A stretch of 64,000 nucleotides of DNA, from positions 682,001 to 746,000 of the forward strand of contig WNYE01000001.1 of NCBI GenBank assembly GCA_021396245.1, written 5' to 3'. This document shows positions 49,108 through 59,443 of the stretch, piece by piece; within the stretch, counting starts at the first letter, position 1; every line of letters starts with the position of its first letter. The position numbers were made by a program, and so were the translations under genes. The DNA is from Sporothrix humicola. Its lineage: Eukaryota; Ascomycota; Sordariomycetes; Ophiostomatales; Ophiostomataceae. The notes under the pieces were generated by a model. That model worked only from the letters and a program-made list of their open reading frames with translations. It was not told the origin of the DNA and did no database searches.

Positions 49108-51478
49108 ATGGCTGACGATCAGCCGGCCGGCGATGGTGCCGCGGCCGAAAATGACTCCAAACCACCTGTGGCGACGACTTCGACCTCGATGGCGAACATC
49201 GACTCCCAAGCTATCGCCACAAACCGAAAAGCTTATCTGCTCAGCCTGGTGCCCGACTTGACCCTCGACGAGATCTGGATGCTGCAAGAACGACTCGCCA
49301 AGCTCGACTTACGGACCGACATCTTTGCCCGTTTGCCACCAGAGCTTCGGATTATGGTGGCTGACTGCTTGGGCCCATCTGACCTAGGCTGCTGCTTGCA
49401 CGTGTCGTGCATGTGGCGTGGCTCCTTTCTGCACGAGTCTCTGCGCAAGGACCTGGCACGGCGGTGCTTCCCATCATTACTAGAATACGTTGATGCCGTG
49501 CGGCTGGAGATGGCCAAGAAGGATAAAAAGGACAAGAAGGAGGATGCAGATGGGACTATCGAAAAGGGCAAGGGCAAGGAGACAGACGCGAGCTTTGCAT
49601 CCACCGAGGACCAAATCGACAAAGCACACAACGCCCACATCGACCTGATATTCGCCGAGACAGCACGAAAATACGCCCTGCGTGCACTCGGACGCTTTAG
49701 ATACGTTTTCCGCCATTGCCGGAACCCACCATTTGCTGTCGCCGAGAAGGCGGCCGAGAAGATTGCAGGAAAGCCGACTAGCGACGTCACGGCGAGCGAG
49801 ACGACATGGCTAGACCAGGGACGCCCACTGACACGGCGGAAGAACAAGCGACGAATGGGACACCAAGAACTGGAGCAGCGTTATGGGCAGCAGTACCCAG
49901 GGGCATCACAATATGGTTGGCAGCCGCCACGGCCACACGACCTGTTCCAGAACCGGATGGACCCAACACTCGAACCGGATAGCGATGAGGATGAAGAAGA
50001 AGAAGCCGATGTTCTGTCCTTTCATGGCACAGAATATGCATATGGCCGTCTCGCATGGCAGTGCCTGCGGGACGACGAAAACGACACATGGTTCCTCGTG
50101 GACGACCTGCGGGATGGACGGCGGCTACCGCTCTGCGTGCCAAATGACCACCGGCGAGGCGGCTCGTTTCTCCTTGTCGGGTTTGGTGACGAGATCCTGA
50201 TGGCGGCATCAGGGAACAGAATGTGAGTGAAAGATTGTTATAAGAGGCCTGTTTTTTACCCAACACCGCGCTAACCCCCACAGGATGGCATGGCACTTTT
50301 TGAAGGGCGAGCAGCAGTACAAGACACTGCCCGCACAGATGGATACCGTCCAGACGCTCGGCGACCGGATATGCATCCTGGCCGACGGCAAAATCTACTT
50401 TTGGAAGTTTGGAGGTCCGTTGCTGGACGTCGACCTGACTGGTCTTGACCAGAAGCACCGGCAGCCCGATGTGGACGGGCGCCTGCCGAGCTACTTTATC
50501 CTCGACCCGGTCAACGAGGACATCTTTTACCTGGGCAACTTTGAGCTCGATGTTGGCCAGATGGGCCGCAACGGCAAGCTCGGGTTCCACCTGCACATGT
50601 TCGATGGCCTCCACTACAAGGAAACGTTCTCCGACTACATCCACTTTGACAACTACGCCTTCCCCCTCTGCCTCATCGAGGCCACCGTGCGGCGTAATTC
50701 ACGCGGACTCTACTCTCTGGCCTCGTGGCGCGCCGGATCAGGCGCACCGGGCCCCACACGCAGCGTCTCTCCCTACGAAGTCGTGGGCGTTGCGTCACTC
50801 GCGTTCAACATTTATACAAAGACCTTTTCGCTGTCGTTTTTCAGCTTGCCGCCCGCGACGCCGGCCTATGGCCGCGAGAGCTCGCAGCTGATCCGCATCC
50901 ACATCTGGGATGACCAGCTCATCACGATCGTCGACCGATATCGGGATGCACCGCAAGGCAAAGTGCGGCGCGCCAAGCCACTGCTGTTTGCGTTTGACGA
51001 TGAGTACAGCGAGGCAGCACGCTGCTCGGCGCCACGGCCGTTTTCCGAGGTGCCCCTGTACACGTCGAAGCAGGATGACGACGATGTGGCCGACGACAAC
51101 AACAGCAACAGCAACGGCACAAGAATAAGGAGACCAGCCGACACGCACATCAAGCCCGAGCAGCGCCAGCAGGTGCAGTTCGACAAGCTAAGCCCGGACA
51201 CGCCCGGCCAGTGGCTGCAGGACGACGAGGACTGGATGAAGAACAAGTGCCTGCTGCGGTTCGCGCTGGACGTGGACTCGTCGCCGCCGAGGACGGATCC
51301 TTACCGTCCGGCGCACATTGGGTCGTACTTTATGCAGGGCGACGACGACTTTTTCGTGTTCCGGCACGGCAACGAGTACACGATCTGGAGCTTCCGCGAC
51401 GACATCGTCCACAGCGTGCAGCCCCTGGAAGTCGCGTCAGTTGCATCCGCTGCGCCTGTCGAATCGGGTGCAAGCTGA
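49108..51478 (+). CDS. F-box domain protein
   Basis: Predicted 769-aa protein. Exon 1 is 49108-50222 and exon 2 is 50284-51478. The 61-nt intron has GTGAGT, branch GCTAACC and CACAG, and joins ASGNRM to MAWHFLKG. Residues about 70-120 form an F-box (IFARLPPELRIMVADCLGPSDLGCCLHVSCMWR...), which should bind Skp1 in an SCF ubiquitin ligase. An acidic/Lys-rich linker (KKDKKDKKEDADGT) and an E/D run (SDEDEEEEADV) separate this from a C-terminal half with beta-rich, propeller-like spacing (GDRICILADGKIYFWKFGG, DIFYLGNFELDVGQ, IRIHIWDDQLITIVDRY). That half probably recruits a target I cannot name. The frame upstream of ATG 49108 begins with TTG, so 49108 (ACAATGGC) is chosen. Confidence 0.85.
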
Positions 51479-52745
51479 GCGTCGTTATCTGTGAAAGATC
51501 ACGGTCGTTTATCATTGTTGTCGCAATTGTCGCATTTGTTGTCGATCGCGAAATATCGAAATGGTCTCGGCGCGGCAAAACACGGATCCACCATCGGGGG
51601 AAGACGCGGCGAGTCCGGCTGTACGGCTGCAGCAATGGTTGGATAACGGCGGCAACAAAATCCAAAAAAGACCCAGAAAAGACACGAGGAGACTGGGAAA
51701 CTAAGGACTTAAGACCAAAGCTCCGGAGAGGGGAGAGATACTGAGGGGAATGGCCCTGTCGCCTGTATTTATTCCAAAGCCCCTCACTTGGGAATGCGCT
51801 GTGGCCGGGGCATCACACGCTAGCCGAGGACACCTCGGGCGCTGAGTTGTGGAGGCGTCCAGCACTGAAGCGTTCACAGTTGCTATGGGCGCGACAAGGC
51901 TATGGCTTTCGTCCCTTCTTTTGCACATGGGGCCAAAGAGCGCCTCTTACAGGCTGAGGCAAGTGGGCCACTTCCTTCTTGCCCTGAGCCCGCGCGCCGG
52001 GTAATGAAGACCGCTGTGCCTGCCGTTCACTGGGAGTGGCAAGAAGGCAAAGCAAAAGCAAAAGAACAGTGAAAAAAGTTTAGAAAGACCCCCAAATCCC
52101 CTGAAGGGATGACGCCCATAGCGCCTCCTCTACGCTAGAACACAACAACAAGAGCAAAAAAACGGAGTCCGTTCACCCGAATCCACCCGAGATAAAAATT
52201 AGGAGCTGTGGGCCAATCAGCGCACGCAGAATTTGCGACACGGGCCCACCAGGGACAATTTTTGCACTGGCGACGATGGCTGTCCCGGCGCTAGCGGGCC
52301 AAGCTGCAGGGAAACATGGCAAACAGGCAAACTGGCAGGAAGCCAGCGGCAAACCAGTGCCAAACCAGTGTCCGTTAGCACGCTACGTTGTATCCAGGTA
52401 CCTGAATCGTCATTTTCAGGGGCTGTCAGAGGACAACCAACAGCCCGAAACAGCGAGCACGTCAAAATTTTTGAAGAAAACAATCCATAGCCAAAAAAAG
52501 AATAAAAAAATATTCACCGGAAAAAGGCCTCACGCACTTTTCGACTCCCTCTTCTTTTTTCTCCTCCCCTCCCCTCCCCTTCCGACGTCTCTCTTCCTCT
52601 CTCCCTCTTCGCGACAGCACACTAATCTTATTCGCAAACCTCGTCTTTTGCGAACTTCAACTCCACTCCTTTCTTTTTTTCTTTTGTTGCTCTTCACATT
52701 CCTCTCTCCTCCTCTTCCCCCCCTTATCTCACACACATCTTCACA
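51479..52745. other. Intergenic upstream of MIR1
   Basis: About 1.27 kb. The last 200 bases (52545-52745) are almost pure C/T on the plus strand, ending TCACACACATCTTCACA just before the MIR1 ATG. This is a pyrimidine-rich leader typical of highly expressed fungal genes. No gene is supported; the 51701-51928 (-) frame has no recognisable family. Confidence 0.55.
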
Positions 52746-53951
52746 ATGGCTGCTGCTGCTGAGAAGACGGCCATCGCCGCCCCGACGGCCGCTGCGCCCA
52801 AGACCGGTTTCGCCCTGTACTCGCGTTTCGCCCTGGCCGGCGCTGTCTGCTGTTCCGTCACGCACGGTGCTCTGACTCCCGTCGATGTGTAAGTAGAGGT
52901 CCCCCGAGTTGGCGATGTCGAAGCGGTGAGGCGGCTTTCGACGGTTGGACGATTAGGACGGTGGTCGAGTGGCCGAGGTGTCATTATCGGGCATTCCCCC
53001 TCCCGCCTTATCCGTATCGCAACCTCTCACCGTGGTATGTGGCATTATATCTTTTCATTTTCTGACCCAAACCCTCCACAGCGTCAAGACCCGTATCCAG
53101 CTCGAGCCCACCGTCTACAACAAGGGCATGATTGGCGGCTTCCGCCAGGTCATCCAGAACGAGGGCGCCGGCGCCCTTCTGACCGGTGTTGGCCCGACCT
53201 TTGCCGGTTACTTCCTGCAGGGTGCCTTCAAGTTCGGTGGTTACGAGTTCTTCAAGAAGCAGCACATTGACTACCTTGGTCTCGAGACTGCCTCCAAGTA
53301 CCGCACCGCCGTCTACCTTGGCTCGTCTGCCGCCGCCGAGTTCTTCGCCGACATTGCCCTGTGCCCGCTCGAGGCCACCCGTATCCGTCTCGTGTCTGAG
53401 CCCACCTACGCTTCCGGTCTGATCCCCGCCTTCTCCAAGATGCTCAAGAACGAGGGCATCGGCGCCTTCTACGCCGGCTTCGGTCCCATTCTGTTCAAGC
53501 AGGTCCCCTACACCATGTCCAAGTTCGTCGTCTTCGAGAAGGTCTCGGAGGCCATCTTCAACATCTACCCCAAGAACACCCTGTCCGACGGTGCCCAGAC
53601 TACCGTCAACCTGGGCTCTGGTCTGATTGCCGGTTTCGCCGCCGCCCTTGTCTCGCAGCCCGCCGACACCATGCTGTCCAAGATCAACAAGACCCCTGGC
53701 CTGCCCGGTGAGGGCACCACCTCGCGCCTGATCAAGATCGGCAAGGAGCTCGGCCTCAAGGGCTCGTACACCGGTATCGGCGCCCGTCTGTTCATGGTCG
53801 GCACCCTGACCGCCTTCCAGTTCGCCATCTACGGTAAGTTTACGCGCCCCCGTCTAAACGGCATCTTCATCAATCGTGCACACTCTAACAATTCGCAGGT
53901 GACCTGAAGAAGGCTCTGGGCGCCACCGGCGGTGTCGAGATCTCCAAGTAA
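52746..53951 (+). CDS. MIR1: Mitochondrial phosphate carrier (Mir1/PiC)
   Basis: A 315-aa inner-membrane carrier importing inorganic phosphate with H+ for ATP synthesis. Exons are 52746-52888, 53082-53833 and 53899-53951. Intron 1 (193 nt, GTAAGT...CCACAG) joins PVD to VVKTRIQ, and intron 2 (65 nt, GTAAGT...CGCAG) joins FAIYG to DLKKALG. The three mitochondrial-carrier signatures are visible: PVDVVKTRIQ, PLEATRIRLVSEP and QPADTMLSKIN. Between them lie the six expected membrane helices (for example GFALYSRFALAGAVCCSVTHG). Length and the KFGGYEFFKK segment match the phosphate-carrier subfamily. Codon use is strongly C-ending, as in highly expressed genes, and the leader is CT-rich. It starts at ATG 52746 (CACAATGGC). 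Confidence 0.96.
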
Positions 53952-54641
53952 ACGGAGACTCACGCTGTTGAGTGACGATGAGCAGGAGAGGGGACGACCG
54001 TGGTTTGCGACTTTGTTGGAAGTAGACCGATAGACAAAAAGGGGACGATATAGAGGTGGACATCCGATAGGCCGTGGAGGAGGTTGTCGTTTGCGTTTGT
54101 AAAAGTAGCCAAAGACCTTTTTTCCCTTTTTTTTTTACACATCTACCTCGAGAAATAGATTTTCCGGTTTAATTTTGATAAAAAGAAGATAGGTCTCTTC
54201 CTGACAAGGGAAGACAGGAAAAGAGAAAGGGCCAAAAAAGAAAGCAAGGCTTCATACAACAAAAGGACAGCATAGTTTGGTTTGATTTCGATAGGCCCTT
54301 TCTGCAGGGCGAGTCTTATTTTTCAATGTACAAAGCAGATTTATGATACACATATGACGTACACATAGGCCCGTGAATTTTTACTGAAGTAATGAATAGA
54401 ACGAATCAAAACCAAGATAAAAATTGATATATCTGTCCGCAGATGGCCAGCCGTAAACTACATACACTATGTAAAGGAAATTCATCAGGCGGTTCGTGAA
54501 AAGAGTCGAATGCAAGTGAGATGAAGAGGCAGGGAATAAGGGGTTGGAAAGAGGGAAGAAAATAAGAAAAGGAAAAAAAAAAGAACCAACAAAGCAAAAT
54601 ATATACCAAGACAGCCTCGCTGCCATTCCTCCTCTTTCTGT
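53952..54641. other. Convergent intergenic MIR1 / Pex22-like gene
   Basis: A 690-bp tail-to-tail gap. It is A-rich and purine-rich on the plus strand between 54170 and 54600, which is pyrimidine-rich on the sense of the minus-strand gene. No gene is seen. Confidence 0.5.
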
Positions 54642-56082
54642 CTACTCTTTGTTCTGCACACGGCGCTGCCAGTCATCGTTGACACGCATGCCGTCGACAA
54701 CGACAACGCCACGGCCGCGACCAACACGGTCCTCCCGCTGCCACCACTTCTGTGCCGCCTCTGCGGCATCGCCCGTCGGCTTCTCGGCTTCAGACTCGCT
54801 GTCGGCCAGGCCGCCGTGGCCGTTGTCGGCGCCGACAACGACGATAATGTCGTTGCGGAACCAGTTCTGTATCTGGTTGACGGTGACGCCGTTGTCGCCA
54901 GTCAGAGACTCCTGCAGGTAGACAACATCGGGCTCGAGCAGGTGCAGGATGTGGGTGTGGCCGTTGGCAGAGGTGAAGGGGATGATCTCCGAGTCCTTCT
55001 CGACGAGGGCCAGAGCCTGAGAGTGCAGAGCGTTGTAGGCGACGTTGGCGGACGGGGTCTTGGCCTCCTGCTTGGGCGACTGAGCAGCCTCGGCGGCGAT
55101 GTTGGAGAAGGAGGAGCTCAGGGAGTTGGGCTGCTGGAAGCTGGATGCGCCGGGGTCGAGCGAGCTGCCGTCCTTGAGGTTGGGGGCGTAGATGAGGACG
55201 AATATCCGGGTGCGCGAGAAGTCAGTCTGGCGGGGAATGTACGAAAGGATGGACTGCAAAGGTTAGCAAGGAAATAACAGTATAGAGAATACCGGCTCAA
55301 CTTACAGCATGCTCGTGGAAGCCGTCTTCGTCGACGTCCAGATCGTGGTCGGCAGACACGACAATGGCGACCGTCTTGCGCTTGCGGCCGACAACGTCCT
55401 TGCTGAACGGCGCAGCAACTGACGATGCAGTAGCAGCAGTAGCAGCCGCCGCCGCAGCGCCAGAGGCAGCAACCGAAGGCGCAGATGGGCGGTCGCGGCG
55501 CTCGTGGCGCGCATCGGCCTCCTCAGACCAGGTCTCGTGGTCGGCATAGGCGTCCTTGTCGCCCTCGCGGATCGACGCCAGAGCACCGCCCACAGCCGCC
55601 GACGCTGCCGAAATGCCGGCGGTCACGGCCTTGCTGGCGTTGCCGACCCAGTGCTGCGGGCTGCCTGTGCGAATCACGTCCGACATGCGGGCGCCCCAGC
55701 CACCGCCGGGAGGGCCGGGGTACGGGCCCGTCGTGTCGGCCATGTTGATCGTGTTACCAACAGTGCTGCCAGCAGGCGGAGGCTGGGGCGTCGAGGCGCC
55801 ATAGGGCGGATTGTCGCCGTAGTCGGCGTTGTTGTAGTCGAGATCCGAGTATGGGCGCTGCTGGTTGTTTGGACGGCCCGAGCCCGGGTAGTTGGGGCCA
55901 GGGCCGTTGCCGCCGCTCATGAAGCCATGCTCGTTCTCGTCGTCCTCGTAGTCGTCGTCGCGGTTTCTCTGGCTCCAGGCCCAGGCGGCAACACCGGCCG
56001 TCGCAATTGTCAGCGTCAGGACCAGCGGCACCCAGTGCGTCAGCACGCCGCGGCGCCGCGAGTTGTCGTAGCGGTCGGACAT
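54642..56082 (-). CDS. Pex22-like peroxin
   Basis: Predicted 462-aa protein. Exon 1 is 56082-55306 and exon 2 is 55253-54642. The 52-nt intron (GTAAGT, branch GCTAACC, TTGCAG) joins DGFHEHA to SILSYIPRQTDF in phase 0. A single N-terminal transmembrane anchor lies at about residues 14-36 (LTHWVPLVLTLTIATAGVAAWAW). Next comes a Gly/Pro/Asn-rich and Ala-rich linker to residue about 235. The C-terminal Rossmann-like part (KTVAIVVSADHDLDVDED, RTRIFVLIYAP, HTHILHLLEPDVVYLQESL, IVVVGADNG) resembles fungal peroxin 22-like proteins. Pex22 anchors the ubiquitin-conjugating enzyme Pex4 at the peroxisome and is needed for Pex5 recycling. The frame begins with TTG at 56094; ATG 56082 (MSDRYDNSRRRG) is used. 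The family name is from recollection, so confidence is moderate for function and high for the gene. Confidence 0.72.
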
Positions 56083-57155
56083 GGCGGTGGTCAAGGTGTT
56101 CAGAAAGAGACTGAAAGCTTGCCGACTCTCATGGCCCGGAGGCGGACGGGAATGCGGCGAGTCAGAGTCAAAACGGCAGCCGGGGACGGCTTCCGGGACT
56201 GCTGGCTAAAGGGGGGATCCGCACGGCACAGGAATGCGCGCGGGCGTCGAAAAAGAAAGCAGCAGTTGCAGGTTGGGAGTAGTACAGGATATCTGTATCG
56301 TCGATAAGACTGGAATGCAAAGTAGTCGTTGAGTTCGAAGTCCAATTTAGAAGTTCGAATTGTTGAATTTGAAAGACAGTCGCAAGTCAACCAAAACCAA
56401 CGGCATCGATGGCACTGCAAAAGTCTCCCAGAATCGGCCTGGTCGTGTTATCCGGGTGGCTGGGTAAATAATGCGATTTTTCACCTGCTGCGCTGATGCC
56501 GTTGCGGATTGCTGGGGCCGAGGAGGAGGCAAACAAAACAAGACTATTGCTGGAGCGTGGAATCTTTGGTGTGTTGTTCCCCAGCTCGCCCACTTTCCCC
56601 CCTTCTTTTTTCCCAGCCACAGCCTTTCGTTCCTGCCCAGATTAGGAGCAGTTGGCTGGCAGCTGCTTGTTGCGACGGACGTTGAGCTAGGGCCGAGGCA
56701 AAAGCGCACGCTAATTGGTTGTCCGGGCAAAGCTGCTGAAGACAACAAAGCTAGCTCGTATCTGCACGTGATACTGCTGAAATAGTCACATGGTGATAAG
56801 AGAGATAACGACCTGTGTGTATCATAATTTTGGCGGGGCAGGCCCAGAACGACGCTTGCAGAGAGCTCTCAATGAGTCAAAGCCTGCATTTTGCTGCATT
56901 TGGAGCGCATTGGTGCATTGCTCGACATTGAATGGCGAGATTGGCAGACGACGTCAAAGGGCATTCCGGAGCATTCAGCGACTGCATTTCCTTCCAGCGG
57001 CATTAGATTCGAAGACAGTATTTCAAGCAACAAACCAGCTGTTTGTGACTACACACCTGATTTCTACAAGATTACTTTATCGTTTCATCGTCGCATCCGT
57101 CATCCCTGCTCGATATCAACAACCCCTCGTCACATCACCAACACATCACCCCACG
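56083..57155. other. Divergent intergenic Pex22-like / GCD1
   Basis: About 1.07 kb between divergent genes. No gene is supported; frames at 56347-56748 (-) and 56790-57347 (+) are artefacts, the latter running into GCD1 exon 1 in another frame. No clear motif cluster was noted. Confidence 0.5.
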
Positions 57156-59443
57156 ATGCCGCACGCGACGACAAAGGGCTCCGGCCTGCAGGCCCTTATC
57201 CTGTGTGGCCCCGGATCGTCTTTCCCGACGTTCACTGCGAATCCCGACGAAAACCCCAAAGCTCTTCTCCCGATCGCAAACCGGCCCATGGTCTGGTATC
57301 CCCTCGACTTTTGCAACCGGGCAGGCATTACAGGTGGGTTTCCATGACTTAACGAAGCAGATGGGTATAGACTTACGATCTCCAGAAATCACACTTATTT
57401 GCCCGCCGTTGGCAAGCGAGGCCATCAAGGCCGCCCTCAGCACAAACCCGTTCCTGACGAGTCTGCCTGCACCATCGGTCCTTGCGCCCAAGGATCTGGA
57501 CCAGACGACCGGTACGGCAGCGATCTTGCGTCTTCCCGAGGTGCGCGAACTCGTGACGACCGATTTCCTGGTTTTGCCGTGTGATCTGGTCTGCGAACTT
57601 GGTGGCGAAAAGTTGCTTCAGGCATGGATGGTCAAGGCGGCGTCTTTGACAGATCTGCTGGAAGAGCAGGACCTGGGCCGGAATTTTCTGGCTGAGGGCG
57701 GTGCGGATGCCAAACCGACGGTCAATGCGAACGGCAACGGCTTTGCGACGCACAGCGGCGGCTTGGGCGTCTGGTACGACACGCGGACAGGAATCCCGAC
57801 AGTCAAGAGCGAGGAGAAGGACTTTGTCGCGACGGTGCCGCTGTCAAAGACAAACACACCAACGACGCAGTCAAGTACTCCGGCAGCTGCCACATCCGAC
57901 TCCAAGACAGCACCGACCGTCGTCCCGCACCTCGAGCGCGTCGTCACGGCCATGCCCACCGACTCGCTCAACGACCTGACCGAAGAGAAGAATGGCTACC
58001 CGACACGCCACGGCCTGCTGCGGCGGCATCGTGGCCTGCGCATGCGCACAACCCACCGCGACGCCCACATCTACGTCTTCCCGCACTGGGTCATGGATTT
58101 CGTCCAGACGAACGAGCACATGGACAGCATTGGCGAGGACGTGCTCGGCTGGTGGGCCAAGGCCGAGTGGCAGTGCAACCTGCCCGAGAAGCTGGGCGTC
58201 GGCAAAGCGCTGCAGACATATTGTGCACCGGCAGCGGGCGGCGACAACAGCGACAGCAGCAGCAGCACGGGCGGCAACGATAATACGGATGGCCACCACC
58301 AGTCGTCTGCCGGTTCGCCGAGCCGCAGCCGGGTCCAGTGGGCACGCAGTCTGACGTCGGGAGCTGGCCCTGCAGGTGCAGCAGCTTCGTTTGGCTCGTC
58401 CGCGCCAGCCACGGCGCCGAGGTCTACGGGAGCTGATGCAACTCAATCAGCAGCAGCGCTAGCAGACGAGGACCAGCGCCAGCAGATGCCGCCTCTCCTG
58501 GCCTACGTTCACCCGTCGGGCCCTTCGGCGCCTCTGATTCGCCGTGTCGACACTTCGCAGCTCTTGCTCACAGTGTCATTGCAGCTCGCCAAGCTGCCGT
58601 CCGTTGAGGAGACCGCCATTGCCGCCGGTGTCGCCGCAGACAGTGCTGCCGCCCTGGCCCTGTCGTCGCCGTTTGCGCACACCAAGAAGGTGGCCTACCC
58701 TGAGGGTGTCAAGCCGCGGACGACCGTCACACGGCCAGACAGCCTGGTCGCTGACAACGTAACGGTCGAGGAGAAAGTCTCGATCAAGGAGTGCGTTATC
58801 GGTGCCAACTGCCAAATCCAGGAGGGCGCAAAGCTGCACCAGTGCCTGCTGATGGAGGGTGTCGTCGTCGGCAAGGGTGCCCGTCTTACACGCTGTATCC
58901 TGGGCAAGCGGAGCGAGATTGGCGCACAGTCGGTGCTGGTGGACTGTGAAGTCCAGGAGAACCTGCTGGTCGAGCCCAAGAGTGAGTTTTTCCATCCCCT
59001 TTCCCTCCATGTTTACTTTCCCTTTCCTCCATTCCCATCCCTACGTCCATATCTCCTGATCTTTTTTACATTTGCCATCATGCATCCTCAATCTCGACCT
59101 TGATATCCTGTTTTTCCATTTTCAATTGCATAAGCACTGGCATGGACGATGGTCTAGAGCTAGAGGCGCAGGATCTGGGAAACTTGGACTTTGTCCACAT
59201 CGTCCACATCGTCTACACCGTCCACTGGATTACATCCACGCCCTCACATTTTGCTCGTACTCGCATTCTTTTTTGGCATTTTTGTCTTTTGCTTCGTAAC
59301 ACTCGCTAACTCCTTCCCCCTCCCACACAGCCGAAGAAAAGGACAACAACTTTATGAGTTCCGAAGGCCTCGAGGCGACGGCCGAGGAGATGGACGAGGC
59401 CATGCAGGACGCCTTCGATGACGATGTGGCTGGCGGTTTGTGA
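57156..59443 (+). CDS. GCD1: Translation initiation factor eIF2B subunit gamma (Gcd1)
   Basis: Predicted 628-aa subunit of the eIF2B guanine-exchange factor that reloads eIF2 with GTP; gamma pairs with the catalytic epsilon subunit. Exons are 57156-57333, 57386-58981 and 59331-59443. Intron 1 (52 nt) joins RAGIT to EITLICPP. Intron 2 (349 nt, GTGAGT...CACACAG) joins LLVEPK to TEEKDNNFMSSEGLEAT. The N-terminal nucleotidyltransferase-like fold shows ALILCGPGSSFPTF, NPKALLPIANRPMVWYPL and FLVLPCDLV. Its glycine loop is degenerate, as expected for the non-catalytic gamma subunit. The C-terminal left-handed beta-helix repeats lie at about residues 515-600 (VADNVTVEEKVSIKECVIGANCQIQEGAKL...). It lacks the W2/HEAT domain of epsilon, so gamma is preferred. 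A Ser/Gly/Asp-rich insertion lies near residues 350-410. Confidence 0.92.

Noticed and set aside
51701..51928. A 75-codon minus-strand frame between the F-box gene and MIR1
   Set aside because: No domain, no splice partner, and composition typical of the surrounding intergenic DNA.
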